From positions 3,906,001 through 3,970,000 of the forward strand of contig NZ_JPUX01000001.1 of assembly GCF_000738675.1 (NCBI RefSeq): a DNA stretch of 64,000 nucleotides, read 5' to 3'. A program made the position numbers and the translations under genes. The stretch's first letter is position 1. Each line of letters opens with the position of its first letter. Below, piece by piece: positions 8,339 through 17,954 of the stretch. Under the pieces are notes generated by a model. That model worked only from the letters and a program-made list of their open reading frames with translations, did no database searches and was not told the origin of the DNA. The stretch comes from Serratia nematodiphila DZ0503SBS1. GTDB lineage: Bacteria > Pseudomonadota > Gammaproteobacteria > Enterobacterales > Enterobacteriaceae.

Positions 8339-9049
8339 TCAGAACTGCAAGTGTTCTGCGCGCACAATCATCGCCAGACCGGAAGAGAGCTGCACACGTA
8401 CGCCATCTTTAGCGATTTCGAGTACGGTAGCATCCATCGCGCTCTTGCCTGCTCTGACTTTGATTTCCTGGCCAATTTGCAGTTTAGAGATATCCGTGAC
8501 TGGCGCATAACGCGGCTGGCTTTCCTCTTTGGCTGCACGAGGTTGGCGAGCGGGCTGTGGGCGAGTTTGTGGGCGCGGCTTGCGGTTTTCCGGCGCGGCT
8601 CCGCCTTCGCGACGTGCAGCGGGCTTTTTACCGGCTGGACGCGGACGGCGTGGCGCAGCATCGGCGGATTCACCGGCGGCTTCACGTTTTTTGGCGTTTT
8701 GTTCGGCACGCTGTGCCTGAACGCGCGCTTTGGCTTCTTCAAGCTGCTGGCGAGCATGATCGACATGCTGCTGTTCCAGTTCACCGCACGGATTGCCGTC
8801 CAGATCGACGCGCTGCGCGCCGACTTTAACGCCGTACAGGTAACGCCAGCTTGAGGTGTACAGGCGCAGGGCAGAACGCAATTGCGTTTTGCTGAGATTC
8901 TCTTCCCCCTGCACGCGCTCTACCAAATCCTGAAAAATACCGATTTTCAGCGGACGAGCTTCGCCTTCGGCGCTAAAGCAGAGCGGAAAACGCTCGGCAA
9001 GAAAAGCAATGACTTCTTTACTAGAGTTCAACTTAGGTTGATTTTCCAT
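8339..9049 (-). CDS. proQ: RNA chaperone ProQ
   Basis: A 236-residue FinO-domain RNA chaperone. The N-terminal domain (about 1-120) contains the conserved FPLCFS and [15 protein letters not shown] helices; a basic Ala/Arg/Pro-rich linker (about 120-180) leads to a C-terminal Tudor-like domain. ProQ binds structured 3' ends and small RNAs and influences osmoadaptation through ProP. Upstream of prc on the same strand, the conserved enterobacterial arrangement. Confidence 0.97.
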   Translation of the reverse strand: MENQPKLNSSKEVIAFLAERFPLCFSAEGEARPLKIGIFQDLVERVQGEENLSKTQLRSALRLYTSSWRYLYGVKVGAQRVDLDGNPCGELEQQHVDHARQQLEEAKARVQAQRAEQNAKKREAAGESADAAPRRPRPAGKKPAARREGGAAPENRKPRPQTRPQPARQPRAAKEESQPRYAPVTDISKLQIGQEIKVRAGKSAMDATVLEIAKDGVRVQLSSGLAMIVRAEHLQF

Positions 9050-9145
9050 GAAATTTCCTGATTACAACGGTATTGCCAACAAGCCACAGGCATGAACAGG
9101 CGTCATTATAATGACGCCATCGGTAATTGCCACGTTAACCGTCGA

Positions 9146-9643
9146 TCAACTTGCCGCCACAGTCACATATTTCGCACTGTCGCACTGTTCCAGTTGCTCA
9201 CAAAGCCCCGCCACCACTGCTTTCAGGCCCGCTTCGTCCCGTTCGTCGAAGCGTTGATAAACCGTGCTATCGATGTCCAAAACGCCGATCGCTCGGCCGC
9301 CAACCGCCAGCGGCAGCACGATTTCCGCGTTGCTGGCCGCATCGCAGGCGATATGGCCCGGGAACGCATGCACGTCGCCGACGCGCTGCACGCGATTTTC
9401 CGCCACCGCCGTGCCGCACACGCCCTTGCCCACCGGGATGCGCACGCAGGCGATCTTGCCCTGGAACGGCCCCAGCACCAGCTGAGCGCCATCCATCAGA
9501 TAGAAACCGACCCAGTTCACGTCATCCAGACGCTCGTTGAGCAAGGCGCTGGCGTTGGACAGCGCCGCGATAAAGTTGGTCTCCCCGCCGAGCAACGCGC
9601 TCAGATCACGTTTTAATTCCGCGTAGAATTGTTCTTTTGTCAT
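9146..9643 (-). CDS. msrC: Free methionine-R-sulfoxide reductase (YebR)
   Basis: A 165-residue GAF-domain enzyme that reduces free methionine-(R)-sulfoxide. The three conserved cysteines are present at about 66, 76 and 100 (KIACVRIP, GVCGTAV, HIACDAAS). The chosen ATG at 9643 gives MTKEQFYAEL, aligning with the E. coli protein; the longer frame to 9727 has no homologous N-terminus. It is divergent from letA, as in E. coli. Confidence 0.95.
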   Translation of the reverse strand: MTKEQFYAELKRDLSALLGGETNFIAALSNASALLNERLDDVNWVGFYLMDGAQLVLGPFQGKIACVRIPVGKGVCGTAVAENRVQRVGDVHAFPGHIACDAASNAEIVLPLAVGGRAIGVLDIDSTVYQRFDERDEAGLKAVVAGLCEQLEQCDSAKYVTVAAS

Positions 9644-9898
9644 GTGATAACCATTGAAACAGTGAAGATGGCCAGAAGCCCAAAGCTTAGGCCCTATAAA
9701 ATAAGCATTAAATGCGTATAGCCACAAGGTTAATCATCTGTTGCTTCACAAAACCCCGTCGCTCGGGGTATGTTTGCCGCTCAGAATCCCGGTTTACCTC
9801 GTTTTACCGTCCGGCGCCCGATCGCCGGTGACGCGGCCGGTTTATTTTTCAGCTACGCTGACAGTTCCGGCGGGCTCAAGGGCAGCTACTTGTCAAAA

Positions 9899-11146
9899 AT
9901 GAAAATACACGCGATCACCGCCCCCCTTTCCAAAGCGCGCCACCAACGCTGCTGCGAGTGCGACCTGCTGTTCATGCTGCCGCCGCTCAGCGGCAATCAG
10001 GCCGCTTATTGCCCGCGCTGCAACGCCAAGGTGGTGCACGGCCGCGACTGGTCGATGACGCGTCTGACCGCCATGGCGATCACCATGCTGCTGCTGATGC
10101 CGTTCGCCTTCACCGAACCGCTGATCAGCATCCGCCTGCTCGGCACGCGCATCGACGCCAGTTTGCTGGAGGGCATCTGGCAGATGAGCCGCCAGGGCGA
10201 TCCGCTCACCGCCAGCATGGTGGCGTTTTGCACCATCGGCGCCCCGCTGACGCTGGCGCTGTCGTTGCTGTACCTGCGCTTCGGCCACGCGCTCGGCATG
10301 AACCTGCGCCCGGTGCTGCTGATGCTGGAGCGGCTCAAAGAGTGGGTGATGCTGGACATTTATCTGATCGGCATGGCGGTGGCGGCGATCAAGGTGCAGG
10401 ATTACGCCGACATCCAGGCGGGCAGCGCGCTGATCGCCTACCTGTCGCTCACCCTGCTCAGCATCCTGACGCTGATCCACGCTAACCTGGAGCAGCTGTG
10501 GGAGCGTTACTATCCGCAGGAACAGCCGGAAGGCCCGCCGGCGGCGCTGCATATTTGCCTGTCCTGCCACTATACCGGCTACCCTGACGCGCGCGGCCGC
10601 TGCCCGCGCTGCCATGTGCCGATGTGCCACCGCCAGCCCTACAGCCTGCAGAAAACCTGGGCGGCGCTGATCGCGGCGATGATCCTGCTGATACCGGCCA
10701 ACCTGCTGCCGATTTCCATCATTTACGCCAACGGCGTGCGGATGGAAGACACCATCTTCTCCGGCGTGGTCTCACTGGCCACCTCCGGCAATGTGCCGAT
10801 CGCCGCCATCGTGTTCATCGCCAGCGTGCTGGTGCCTTTTACCAAGGTGATCGTGCTGATCACGCTGTTGCTGAGCATCCACCTCAAAACCTCGCACAGC
10901 CTGAAGACACGCATTCGTCTGCTGCGTCTGGTCACCTGGATCGGCCGCTGGTCGATGCTCGATCTGTTCGTTATCGCCTTGATGATGTCGCTGGTAAACC
11001 GCGACCAGCTGTTATCTTTTACTATGGGACCGGCCGCGTTTTACTTTGGCTCGGCGGTCATTTTGACTATTCTTGCCGTTGAGTGGCTCGATAGCCGATT
11101 GATTTGGGATGCACATGCAACAGGAAACGCCGACTACACCGACTGA
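9899..11146 (+). CDS. letA: LetA (YebS), PqiA-family membrane protein
   Basis: A 415-residue inner-membrane protein with two PqiA modules. Each module begins with a zinc-ribbon ([12 protein letters not shown] and [15 protein letters not shown]) and is followed by four membrane segments. LetA works with the MCE protein LetB in lipid transport between inner and outer membranes. The ATG at 9899 ([10 protein letters not shown]) is the most plausible start, but its ribosome site is weak and the N-terminus before the first zinc ribbon is poorly conserved. letB begins inside its 3' end. Confidence 0.92.
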   Translation: MKIHAITAPLSKARHQRCCECDLLFMLPPLSGNQAAYCPRCNAKVVHGRDWSMTRLTAMAITMLLLMPFAFTEPLISIRLLGTRIDASLLEGIWQMSRQGDPLTASMVAFCTIGAPLTLALSLLYLRFGHALGMNLRPVLLMLERLKEWVMLDIYLIGMAVAAIKVQDYADIQAGSALIAYLSLTLLSILTLIHANLEQLWERYYPQEQPEGPPAALHICLSCHYTGYPDARGRCPRCHVPMCHRQPYSLQKTWAALIAAMILLIPANLLPISIIYANGVRMEDTIFSGVVSLATSGNVPIAAIVFIASVLVPFTKVIVLITLLLSIHLKTSHSLKTRIRLLRLVTWIGRWSMLDLFVIALMMSLVNRDQLLSFTMGPAAFYFGSAVILTILAVEWLDSRLIWDAHATGNADYTD

Positions 11147-13745
11147 AGCGCGGGTCAAGAACAAACGCCGCATTTCACCGTTCTGGTTACTGCCGTTCAT
11201 CGCCCTGCTGATCGCCGGGTGGCTGGTCTATAACAATGTCCAGGAACGCGGCACCACCGTCACCATCGATTTCCAATCGGCGGCGGGCATCGTCGCCGGC
11301 CGCACGCCAGTGCGCTACCAGGGCGTTGAGGTCGGCACGGTGCAAAAAATCAGTCTGAGCAAAGATCTGCGCAGCATCGTGGTGGAAGCCAGTATCAAAA
11401 GCGATCTGGAAGACTCGCTGCGCGAAGGTACCCAGTTCTGGCTGGTGACGCCCAAGGCCTCGCTGGCCGGGGTATCCGGGCTCGATGCGCTGGTCGGCGG
11501 CAACTATATCGGCATGATGCCCGGCAGCGGCAAGGAGCAAACCCACTTCACCGCGCTCGATACCCAGCCGAAGTACCGCCTGAACACCGGCGAGCTGATG
11601 ATTCACCTGCACGCCGACGACCTGGGTTCGCTCAACAGTGGCTCGCTGGTCTATTACCGTAAAATCCCGGTCGGCAAGGTGTATGACTACACCATCAGCG
11701 AAGGCAACAAGGGCGTGACCATCGACGTGCTGATCGACCGCCGCTTCGCCAACCTGGTGAAGAGCAACAGCCGCTTCTGGAACGTTTCCGGCTTCAAGGG
11801 CGATTTCAGCCTGTCCGGTGCCACGGTGCAGATGGAGAGCCTGGCGGCGCTGGTCAACGGCGCCATTGCCTTCGATTCTCCTGCCGATGGCCAGCAGGCC
11901 AAGGGCGATCAGAGCTATACCCTTTACCCGGACCTGGCCCACAGCCAGCGCGGCGTCAATATTCTGCTGGATCTGCCGAGCGGCAACAATTTGAGTGAAA
12001 ACCGCACGCCGCTGATGTACCAGGGGCTGCAGGTCGGCACCCTGACCAAACTGACGTTGCAACAGGACAGCAAGGTCATCGGTGAACTGACCATCGATCC
12101 TTCGGTGGTCGATCTGATGCGCAGCGGCACCCGCATCGTGATGCGCAGCCCGCGCATCAGCCTCAACGACGCCAAGCTCAGCCAACTGCTGACCGGCACC
12201 ACGCTGGAACTGGTGCCGGGTGAAGGCGAACCGCAGCAGCGCTTCAACGTGCTGGACAGCAGCGAAACGCTGTTGCAACAGCCGGGCGTGTTGACCGTCA
12301 CGCTGACGGCGCCGCAAAGCTACGGCATCGACGTCGGGCAGCCGCTGGTGGTGCACGGCGTGAAAGTCGGCCAAATCCTGAGCCGCACCTTGACCGCCGG
12401 CGGCGTGGTGTTCACCGCCGCCATCGATGCGCAATATCGCGGCCTGCTGCACAAAGACAGTAAATTCGTGGTCAACAGCCGCCTCGACGTCAAGCTGGGC
12501 ATCGACGGCATGGAAGTGCTCGGCGCCAGCGCGCAGGAGTGGGTAGACGGCGGCGTGCGCATTATCCCCGGCAGCAAAGGGGAGCCTGGCGGCCAGTACC
12601 CGCTGTACGCCAACAGCGAAAAAGCCGAGGAAGGCATCGTCGGCAACGCCCCCGCCACCACCCTGACCCTCAGCGCTACCAGCCTGCCGGACGTGCAGGC
12701 CGGCTCAGTGGTGCTGTATCGTAAATTCCAGGTGGGCGAGATCGTCAATGTTCGGCCGAAGGCCAACGAGTTTGAGGTGGATGTCTACATCAGCCCGGAA
12801 TACCGCAAGCTGCTGACGCGCGAAAGCATCTTCTGGGCCGAAGGCGGCGCCAAGGTGCAGCTCAACGGCAGCGGCCTGACGGTGCAGGCTTCGCCGCTCA
12901 ACCGCGCGCTGAAAGGCGCCATCAGCTTCGATAATCTACAGGGCGTGACGCTGAACAAAGGCGCCAACCGCGTGCTGTACGCCAGCGAAACCGCCGCCCG
13001 CGCGGTGGGCAGCCAAATCACGCTGAAAACCTACGACGCCAGCAAGCTGTCGGCGGGTATGCCGCTGCGCTACCTCGGCATCGACGTCGGCCAGGTAGAG
13101 TCGTTGCAGCTGGCGCCGGAGCGCAACGAAGTGTTGGCCAAGGCGGTGCTGTATCCGGAATACGTGCAGACCTTCGCGCGTCTCGGCAGCCGCTTCTCGA
13201 TCGTCTCGCCGGAGATCTCCGCCGCCGGCGTCAGCAACCTCGACACCCTGCTTCAGCCTTATATCAACGTGGAGCCGGGGCGCGGCCGCGAGCTGCGCAC
13301 CTTCGAGCTGCAGCAGGCCAGCATCACCGACTCGCGCTATCTGGACGGCCTGAGCGTGGTGCTCGACGCCGCCGAAACCGGCTCGCTGCAGATCGGCACG
13401 CCGGTGCTGTTCCGCGGCGTGGAGGTCGGCACCATCACCGGTTTCTACCTTGGCGCCATGTCCGACCGGGTGCACGTCGCGCTGCGCATCAGCAAGAAGT
13501 ATCAGCATCTGGTGCGCAACAACAGCGTGTTCTGGCTGGCGTCGGGTTACAACCTGCAGTTCGGCCTGACCGGCGGCGTGATCAAGAGCGGCACCTTCCA
13601 GCAGTTCATCCGCGGCGGTATCGCCTTCGCCACCCCGCCGACTATTCCGCTGGCACCGAAAGCGACGCCGAACAAGCACTTCCTGCTGAATCCGGAAGAG
13701 CCGAAGGACTGGAAAACCTGGGGCACCGCCATTCCGCGCGATTAA
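11115..13745 (+). CDS. letB: LetB (YebT), seven-domain MCE lipid transport protein
   Basis: An 876-residue periplasm-spanning protein with one N-terminal membrane anchor (about 20-40, [17 protein letters not shown]) and seven tandem MCE domains, seen as repeats of [17 protein letters not shown] sequence. In E. coli LetB forms a stacked hexameric tunnel linking the two membranes. ATG at 11115 is chosen over 11109 because it aligns with E. coli (MSQETP versus MQQETP) and has TTGGG at better spacing. The 32-bp overlap with letA implies coupled translation. Confidence 0.95.
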   Translation: MQQETPTTPTEARVKNKRRISPFWLLPFIALLIAGWLVYNNVQERGTTVTIDFQSAAGIVAGRTPVRYQGVEVGTVQKISLSKDLRSIVVEASIKSDLEDSLREGTQFWLVTPKASLAGVSGLDALVGGNYIGMMPGSGKEQTHFTALDTQPKYRLNTGELMIHLHADDLGSLNSGSLVYYRKIPVGKVYDYTISEGNKGVTIDVLIDRRFANLVKSNSRFWNVSGFKGDFSLSGATVQMESLAALVNGAIAFDSPADGQQAKGDQSYTLYPDLAHSQRGVNILLDLPSGNNLSENRTPLMYQGLQVGTLTKLTLQQDSKVIGELTIDPSVVDLMRSGTRIVMRSPRISLNDAKLSQLLTGTTLELVPGEGEPQQRFNVLDSSETLLQQPGVLTVTLTAPQSYGIDVGQPLVVHGVKVGQILSRTLTAGGVVFTAAIDAQYRGLLHKDSKFVVNSRLDVKLGIDGMEVLGASAQEWVDGGVRIIPGSKGEPGGQYPLYANSEKAEEGIVGNAPATTLTLSATSLPDVQAGSVVLYRKFQVGEIVNVRPKANEFEVDVYISPEYRKLLTRESIFWAEGGAKVQLNGSGLTVQASPLNRALKGAISFDNLQGVTLNKGANRVLYASETAARAVGSQITLKTYDASKLSAGMPLRYLGIDVGQVESLQLAPERNEVLAKAVLYPEYVQTFARLGSRFSIVSPEISAAGVSNLDTLLQPYINVEPGRGRELRTFELQQASITDSRYLDGLSVVLDAAETGSLQIGTPVLFRGVEVGTITGFYLGAMSDRVHVALRISKKYQHLVRNNSVFWLASGYNLQFGLTGGVIKSGTFQQFIRGGIAFATPPTIPLAPKATPNKHFLLNPEEPKDWKTWGTAIPRD

Positions 13746-13760
13746 CTTTCGCGTTTCCCT

Positions 13761-13792
13761 CAGGGCCCGGCAACGTCGGGCTCTGTTTTTTT
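13761..13792 (+). terminator. Terminator after letB
   Basis: CAGGGCCCG (13761-13769) pairs with CGGGCTCTG (13777-13785) with one G-U pair, followed by T7. A clean intrinsic terminator 16 bp after the letB stop. Confidence 0.8.
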
Positions 13793-13847
13793 CCGCTTTG
13801 TGATAAACTCTCGCCCTTGTCTTTATTGCACCCTGAGAGTTCGCCCC

Positions 13848-15284
13848 GTGGCCAAATCCACCGCCGTTTTTCTGCCCCCCGCTTTCCTTGACGCCACCCG
13901 CGCCATCATGCCCGCCGAGCTGGCGATGGAAGATTTTATCGCCGCCTGTCAGCGCCCGCTGCGCCGCAGTCTGCGCGTCAACACGCTGAAAATCAGCGTC
14001 GCCGACTTCCTAGTGCTGGTGCAGGATTACGACTGGCGACTGGAGCCCATTCCCTGGTGCGCGGAAGGGTTCTGGATCGAACGTGACGATGAGGAACTGC
14101 GCCTCGGCAGCGCCGCCGAACACCTGAGCGGCCTGTTTTACATTCAGGAGGCCAGTTCGATGCTGCCGGTCAGCGCGCTGTTCGCCGGCGCCGCGGCGCC
14201 GAATCGCGTGCTGGACGTGGCGGCGGCGCCAGGATCCAAAACTACCCAGATCGCCGCGTTGATGGGCAACCAGGGCGGCATCGTCGCCAACGAATACTCC
14301 GCCAGCCGGGTGAAAGTGCTGCACGCCAATATCAGCCGCTGCGGCGTGAAGAACACCGCGCTGACCCACTTCGACGGCCGGGTGTTCGGTGCCGCGCTGC
14401 CGGAGAGCTTCGACGCCATTCTGCTCGATGCCCCCTGCTCCGGCGAAGGCGTGGTACGCAAGGATCCGGACGCCATGAGCAACTGGTCGCCGGACAGCGT
14501 CGCCGAAATCGCCGCCACCCAACGCGAGCTGATCGACAGCGCGTTCCATGCGCTGGCGCCGGGCGGCGTGATGGTTTACTCCACCTGTACCCTCAATGCG
14601 CAGGAAAATCAGCAGGTGGTGCGTTGGCTGCTGGACACCTACGGCGACGCGGTCAGCGTCGAGCCGCTGGGTTCGCTGTTCCCCGGCGCCGACAAGGCAT
14701 TGACCGCCGAAGGTTTTCTGCACGTCTTCCCGCAGATTTACGACAGCGAAGGCTTTTTCGTCGCCCGTCTGCGCAAACAGCACGCCGTGGCACCGTTGGC
14801 GAAGCCGACCTATAAAGTCGGTAAGTTTCCGTTCAGCCCGCTGTCCGGCAAAGAGACGGCGCTGGTCGCCCAAGCCGCCGCCGCATCCGGCTTAACCTGG
14901 GGCGATGACAGCCGGCTGTGGGAGCGCGATAAGGAAATCTGGCTGTTCCCGGCCGAGCTGGAGCCGCTGTTCGGCAAGGTGCGCTTCTCGCGCATCGGTC
15001 TCAAGCTGGCGGAGCGTTTCCCGAAAGGTTTCCGTTGGCAGCACGAAGCGGCGATCGCCCTCGCGGGCGCCGGCGGCAAACAGCATTTCGAGCTGGACGC
15101 CGCGCTGGCCCAGGAGTGGTATCACGGCCGCGATCTCTATCCGCAGCAGCCACCGGCGGGCGACGAGTGCATCGTCACCTATCAGGGGCAACCTCTGGGC
15201 ATCGCCAAGCGCATTGGCAGCCGTATCAAGAATAACCTGCCGCGCGAGCTGGTGCGGGATGGCGCACTGGATTTCCACCTGTAA
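13848..15284 (+). CDS. rsmF: 16S rRNA m5C1407 methyltransferase RsmF
   Basis: A 478-residue SAM-dependent RNA (cytosine-5) methyltransferase. The NSUN-type motifs are present: [12 protein letters not shown] for SAM binding, [11 protein letters not shown] and YSTCTLN with the two cysteines used in catalysis and release, and a C-terminal region [18 protein letters not shown] as in E. coli. GTG at 13848 ([14 protein letters not shown]) matches the length of the family; upstream in-frame extension is not conserved. It normally precedes yebV, but here a pilus operon intervenes. Confidence 0.95.
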   Translation: MAKSTAVFLPPAFLDATRAIMPAELAMEDFIAACQRPLRRSLRVNTLKISVADFLVLVQDYDWRLEPIPWCAEGFWIERDDEELRLGSAAEHLSGLFYIQEASSMLPVSALFAGAAAPNRVLDVAAAPGSKTTQIAALMGNQGGIVANEYSASRVKVLHANISRCGVKNTALTHFDGRVFGAALPESFDAILLDAPCSGEGVVRKDPDAMSNWSPDSVAEIAATQRELIDSAFHALAPGGVMVYSTCTLNAQENQQVVRWLLDTYGDAVSVEPLGSLFPGADKALTAEGFLHVFPQIYDSEGFFVARLRKQHAVAPLAKPTYKVGKFPFSPLSGKETALVAQAAAASGLTWGDDSRLWERDKEIWLFPAELEPLFGKVRFSRIGLKLAERFPKGFRWQHEAAIALAGAGGKQHFELDAALAQEWYHGRDLYPQQPPAGDECIVTYQGQPLGIAKRIGSRIKNNLPRELVRDGALDFHL

Positions 15285-15293
15285 ACAATACCG

Positions 15294-15318
15294 CGCCGGG
15301 GAATGAAACTCCCCGGCG
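15294..15318 (+). terminator. Hairpin after rsmF
   Basis: CGCCGGGGA and TCCCCGGCG form a perfect 9-bp stem with a 7-base loop, 10 bp after the rsmF stop. There is no proper T-tract, so it may be a weak or factor-assisted terminator. The rest of 15319-15558 is AT-rich and presumably contains the pilus promoter. Confidence 0.55.
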
Positions 15319-15558
15319 ATAAAATAACGCTAATAATATTCCCATCGCCGTTCGTTATTATTCTAATCATTTCACTTTATCGGCATACCTCGCCTGAAAG
15401 CCCCGCCAGCCGGGGAATGAGAATAAAAAGTTTCTCGTTTTCATCAAGACAATTCCCGATTCTTATTCTATTAATTAAAGTGCAGCTAAATGAATACGTT
15501 CAACCCACCTCTGGGTGGCGTCTTTGCGGGCTTTCTCTCATACGGCAAGGAATATAAG

Positions 15559-16098
15559 ATGAAAAAAACTCTGATGGCATTGACCTCGGTAGCAACCCTG
15601 CTGTGCGCCAACGGCGCGGCTAACGCAGCAGGCACCATTCAAGGCACGTTAGGCGTGACGCTGACCATCGGCGCCGGTTGCGTCGTGGGAGGCGGCAACA
15701 GCAGCGGTTCCGTCAACGACTTCGGCTCTATCAGCTTCGGCACTTACTCTTCACTGGCCAACATCATCGACGCCAGCGCCACCGGCGCAGGGGGGGCCGG
15801 TACGCTGTCATTGACCTGCACCACCGGCACAGACTACACGGTGGCGCTGGACAACGGGCTCCACGTCACTTCAGGCACCCAACGCCGCATGGCCAGCACG
15901 GCAGGCGCATTCATCAGTTATAACCTGTACCAGGATGCCGCACGCACCACCGCCTGGGGCAGCGGCGCCAACGCGCGAACCGGCACCGGCACCGGCGCCG
16001 CCGTTCCGCTGATCGTCTATGGCCGCGTACCGGCGGCCGGATCTACCCCGGCGGCGGACACCTATAACGACACCGTCACGATGACGGTCACCTGGTAA
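15559..16098 (+). CDS. Archaic-pilus major subunit, SCPU domain (CsuA/B-like)
   Basis: A 179-residue secreted subunit with a signal peptide (MKKTLMALTS... NAANA-type cleavage) and a spore-coat-protein-U domain: GTLGVTLTIGAGC at the start, paired cysteines, and a C-terminal VTMTVTW beta strand. ATG at 15559 follows AAGGAATATAAG. It is the first and best-translated subunit gene of a six-gene operon, so it probably forms the pilus rod. Archaic (Csu-type, sigma class) pili mediate attachment and biofilm on abiotic surfaces in other bacteria. Confidence 0.85.
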   Translation: MKKTLMALTSVATLLCANGAANAAGTIQGTLGVTLTIGAGCVVGGGNSSGSVNDFGSISFGTYSSLANIIDASATGAGGAGTLSLTCTTGTDYTVALDNGLHVTSGTQRRMASTAGAFISYNLYQDAARTTAWGSGANARTGTGTGAAVPLIVYGRVPAAGSTPAADTYNDTVTMTVTW

Positions 16099-16100
16099 CG

Positions 16101-16604
16101 GTGCGGCGCGCGCTTTGCTGCTGCGGATTATGGGCGTGCAGCCTGTTGGCGCAGGCCGACAGTAAAACCGCGACCCTCGGCGTCAGCGCGACCTTGCTCA
16201 GCGCCTGTGAGGCCGGCAGCAGCTCAGGTGGCAACGTCAGCTTCGGCACGCTGAATTTCGGCACGCTGTATTTTCTCAGCACCGCAACCAGCGTCGCCGG
16301 GCAGCAAAACGCCGGCGCCATTCGGGTGAAATGCACCAACGGCACCAGCTACAGCGTTCTGCTTGGCGGCGGGCAAAGCGGCAATACCGCTGCCCGCTAC
16401 CTGCAAAGCGCGGCAGGCCAACGGGTGAATTACAACCTGTACACCAACGCCGCCCACAGCACCATTTGGGATAATCTGACGGGCGTGTCACAAACCGCCA
16501 ACGGTACGGACAACTGGCTGCCGGTCTATGGCATGATCCCGGCGCAGTCCACACCCCCGACAGGCAGCTACACCGATACGGTACAGGTCACGATCAATTG
16601 GTAA
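16101..16604 (+). CDS. Archaic-pilus subunit, SCPU domain (CsuA-like)
   Basis: A 167-residue SCPU-domain subunit with a signal peptide (CCCGLWACSLLAQA). GTG start two bases after the previous stop, so translation probably depends on coupling. It shares the SFGTLNFGTL core, a central cysteine pair and the terminal VQVTINW donor-like strand with its neighbours. Probably a minor or adaptor subunit. The pairwise similarity to the first subunit is modest apart from the domain core. Confidence 0.8.
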   Translation: MRRALCCCGLWACSLLAQADSKTATLGVSATLLSACEAGSSSGGNVSFGTLNFGTLYFLSTATSVAGQQNAGAIRVKCTNGTSYSVLLGGGQSGNTAARYLQSAAGQRVNYNLYTNAAHSTIWDNLTGVSQTANGTDNWLPVYGMIPAQSTPPTGSYTDTVQVTINW

Positions 16605-17158
16605 TGACGATGCGCGCTTCCATTTGCGGTTTGCTGTTCTGCCTGCCGCTCTCCCCGGCCCAAAGCGATACCGGCGTCAACGATTTGACCAAAAGCCAGC
16701 CGTTCACCGTCAATGCAACCGTGGTAAAAGGCTGCGTATTGGGCAGCGGCGTCAGTGACGTGACCACCTTCGGCACCCTGAACTTCGGCCAGTTGTCCTC
16801 GCTGAGCAACGCAGTCAGCATCGTCTCCAGCAGCGGTGCCGGTTCGGTGCTGTTTCGCTGCAACCCGGGGCTGAGCGTTACGCTGGCCCTCGGCGTCGGC
16901 AATCACGTGACCGGATCCATCGCCGGCGGCAGAAAATTACAAAATGCCGTCACGGCGGAAACGCTGCTGTATCAACTTTATCAAGACAGCAACTACGCCA
17001 CCCTTTGGGGAGATGGCGCCAACGGCGGTGCGGCGCAGACCGTCGCCGCCACCGGCAGCACGCAAGAAATCAAGGTTTACGCCCGTCTGTTTTCGACCAG
17101 TACCCTGCCCACCAGTGGCGTTTACAGCGATACGGTCTTGTTGACGGTCACTTATTAA
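16604..17158 (+). CDS. Archaic-pilus subunit, SCPU domain (CsuB-like)
   Basis: A 184-residue SCPU-domain subunit whose ATG overlaps the previous stop codon (TAATG). ATG at 16610 is an equally possible start. The signal peptide ends near SPAQS. It has the core FGTLNFGQLSSLSNA, a cysteine pair and the terminal VLLTVTY strand. Third of three tandem subunit genes, as in csuA/B-csuA-csuB of Acinetobacter. Confidence 0.8.
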   Translation: MTMRASICGLLFCLPLSPAQSDTGVNDLTKSQPFTVNATVVKGCVLGSGVSDVTTFGTLNFGQLSSLSNAVSIVSSSGAGSVLFRCNPGLSVTLALGVGNHVTGSIAGGRKLQNAVTAETLLYQLYQDSNYATLWGDGANGGAAQTVAATGSTQEIKVYARLFSTSTLPTSGVYSDTVLLTVTY

Positions 17159-17182
17159 GTTTTTTGCAATAAGGATTGAGTT

Positions 17183-17947
17183 ATGCGCATACCCTTCCGA
17201 CTGCCGTTAACGGCAGCCTTGCTCCTGGCAAGCCAACAGCACGCCCTGGCCGCGGCTTCCATTCTCATTTGGCCGATCGATCCGGTGATTGAAGATCAAC
17301 AGCAGGCCACCGCGCTGTGGCTGGAAAATCGCGACAGCAAACCGGTCTATATGCAAATTCGCGTGCTGGGTTGGCAGCAAACCGCCAGCAAAGACGATTA
17401 CAGCAACCAAAGCGACGTGATCGCCAGCCCGCCGGTGGCGTCGATAGCGCCAGGCAAACGCCAACTGATACGCCTGATCAAACAGTCGGCCCCGGCGGCG
17501 GGACAGGAGCGCGCCTACCGCATTTTGGTCGATGAAGTGCCGGTGAAAGAACCAGCGTCGAGCGCCGCTCCCGGCGGCGCGGAGATGGGGCTGAAATTCC
17601 AGATGCGCTACTCGGTGCCGCTGTTCGTCAGCGGCAAAGGCATTTGGACCAAACAGGACAGCGAAAAACCGCGCGATTACGCGACCGCCAGCCAACCCCA
17701 GCTCAGCTATCGTCTACAGCAGCAAAGCAGCGAACGCTGGCTGGAGGTGCGAAACCAAGGCGCAGTGCATGCCCGTATCTCGAAAGTGACGCTGCAAGGC
17801 CGCAGCCTGAATCCTGGCCTGATGGGATACGTGCTGCCCGGTTCACAGATGCGCTTCGCCTTGCCGCCCGCAGGCGCTTTCAGCAGCGGCAAGCTGATGG
17901 CCACGGTCAATGACAACAAACAGCCCGTAGTCATTCCGTCTTATTGA
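17183..17947 (+). CDS. Periplasmic pilus chaperone (CsuC-like)
   Basis: A 254-residue PapD-family chaperone with signal peptide (LLASQQHALA). The N-terminal Ig domain has LIWPIDPVIEDQQQATALWLENRD and the conserved Arg/Lys pocket region (KRQLIRLI), with YRILVDEVP ending the first domain; a second domain follows to about 240. It holds SCPU subunits in the periplasm and delivers them to the usher by donor-strand exchange. AAGGATTGAGTT precedes the ATG. Confidence 0.9.
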   Translation: MRIPFRLPLTAALLLASQQHALAAASILIWPIDPVIEDQQQATALWLENRDSKPVYMQIRVLGWQQTASKDDYSNQSDVIASPPVASIAPGKRQLIRLIKQSAPAAGQERAYRILVDEVPVKEPASSAAPGGAEMGLKFQMRYSVPLFVSGKGIWTKQDSEKPRDYATASQPQLSYRLQQQSSERWLEVRNQGAVHARISKVTLQGRSLNPGLMGYVLPGSQMRFALPPAGAFSSGKLMATVNDNKQPVVIPSY

Positions 17948-17954
17948 GGCCCAG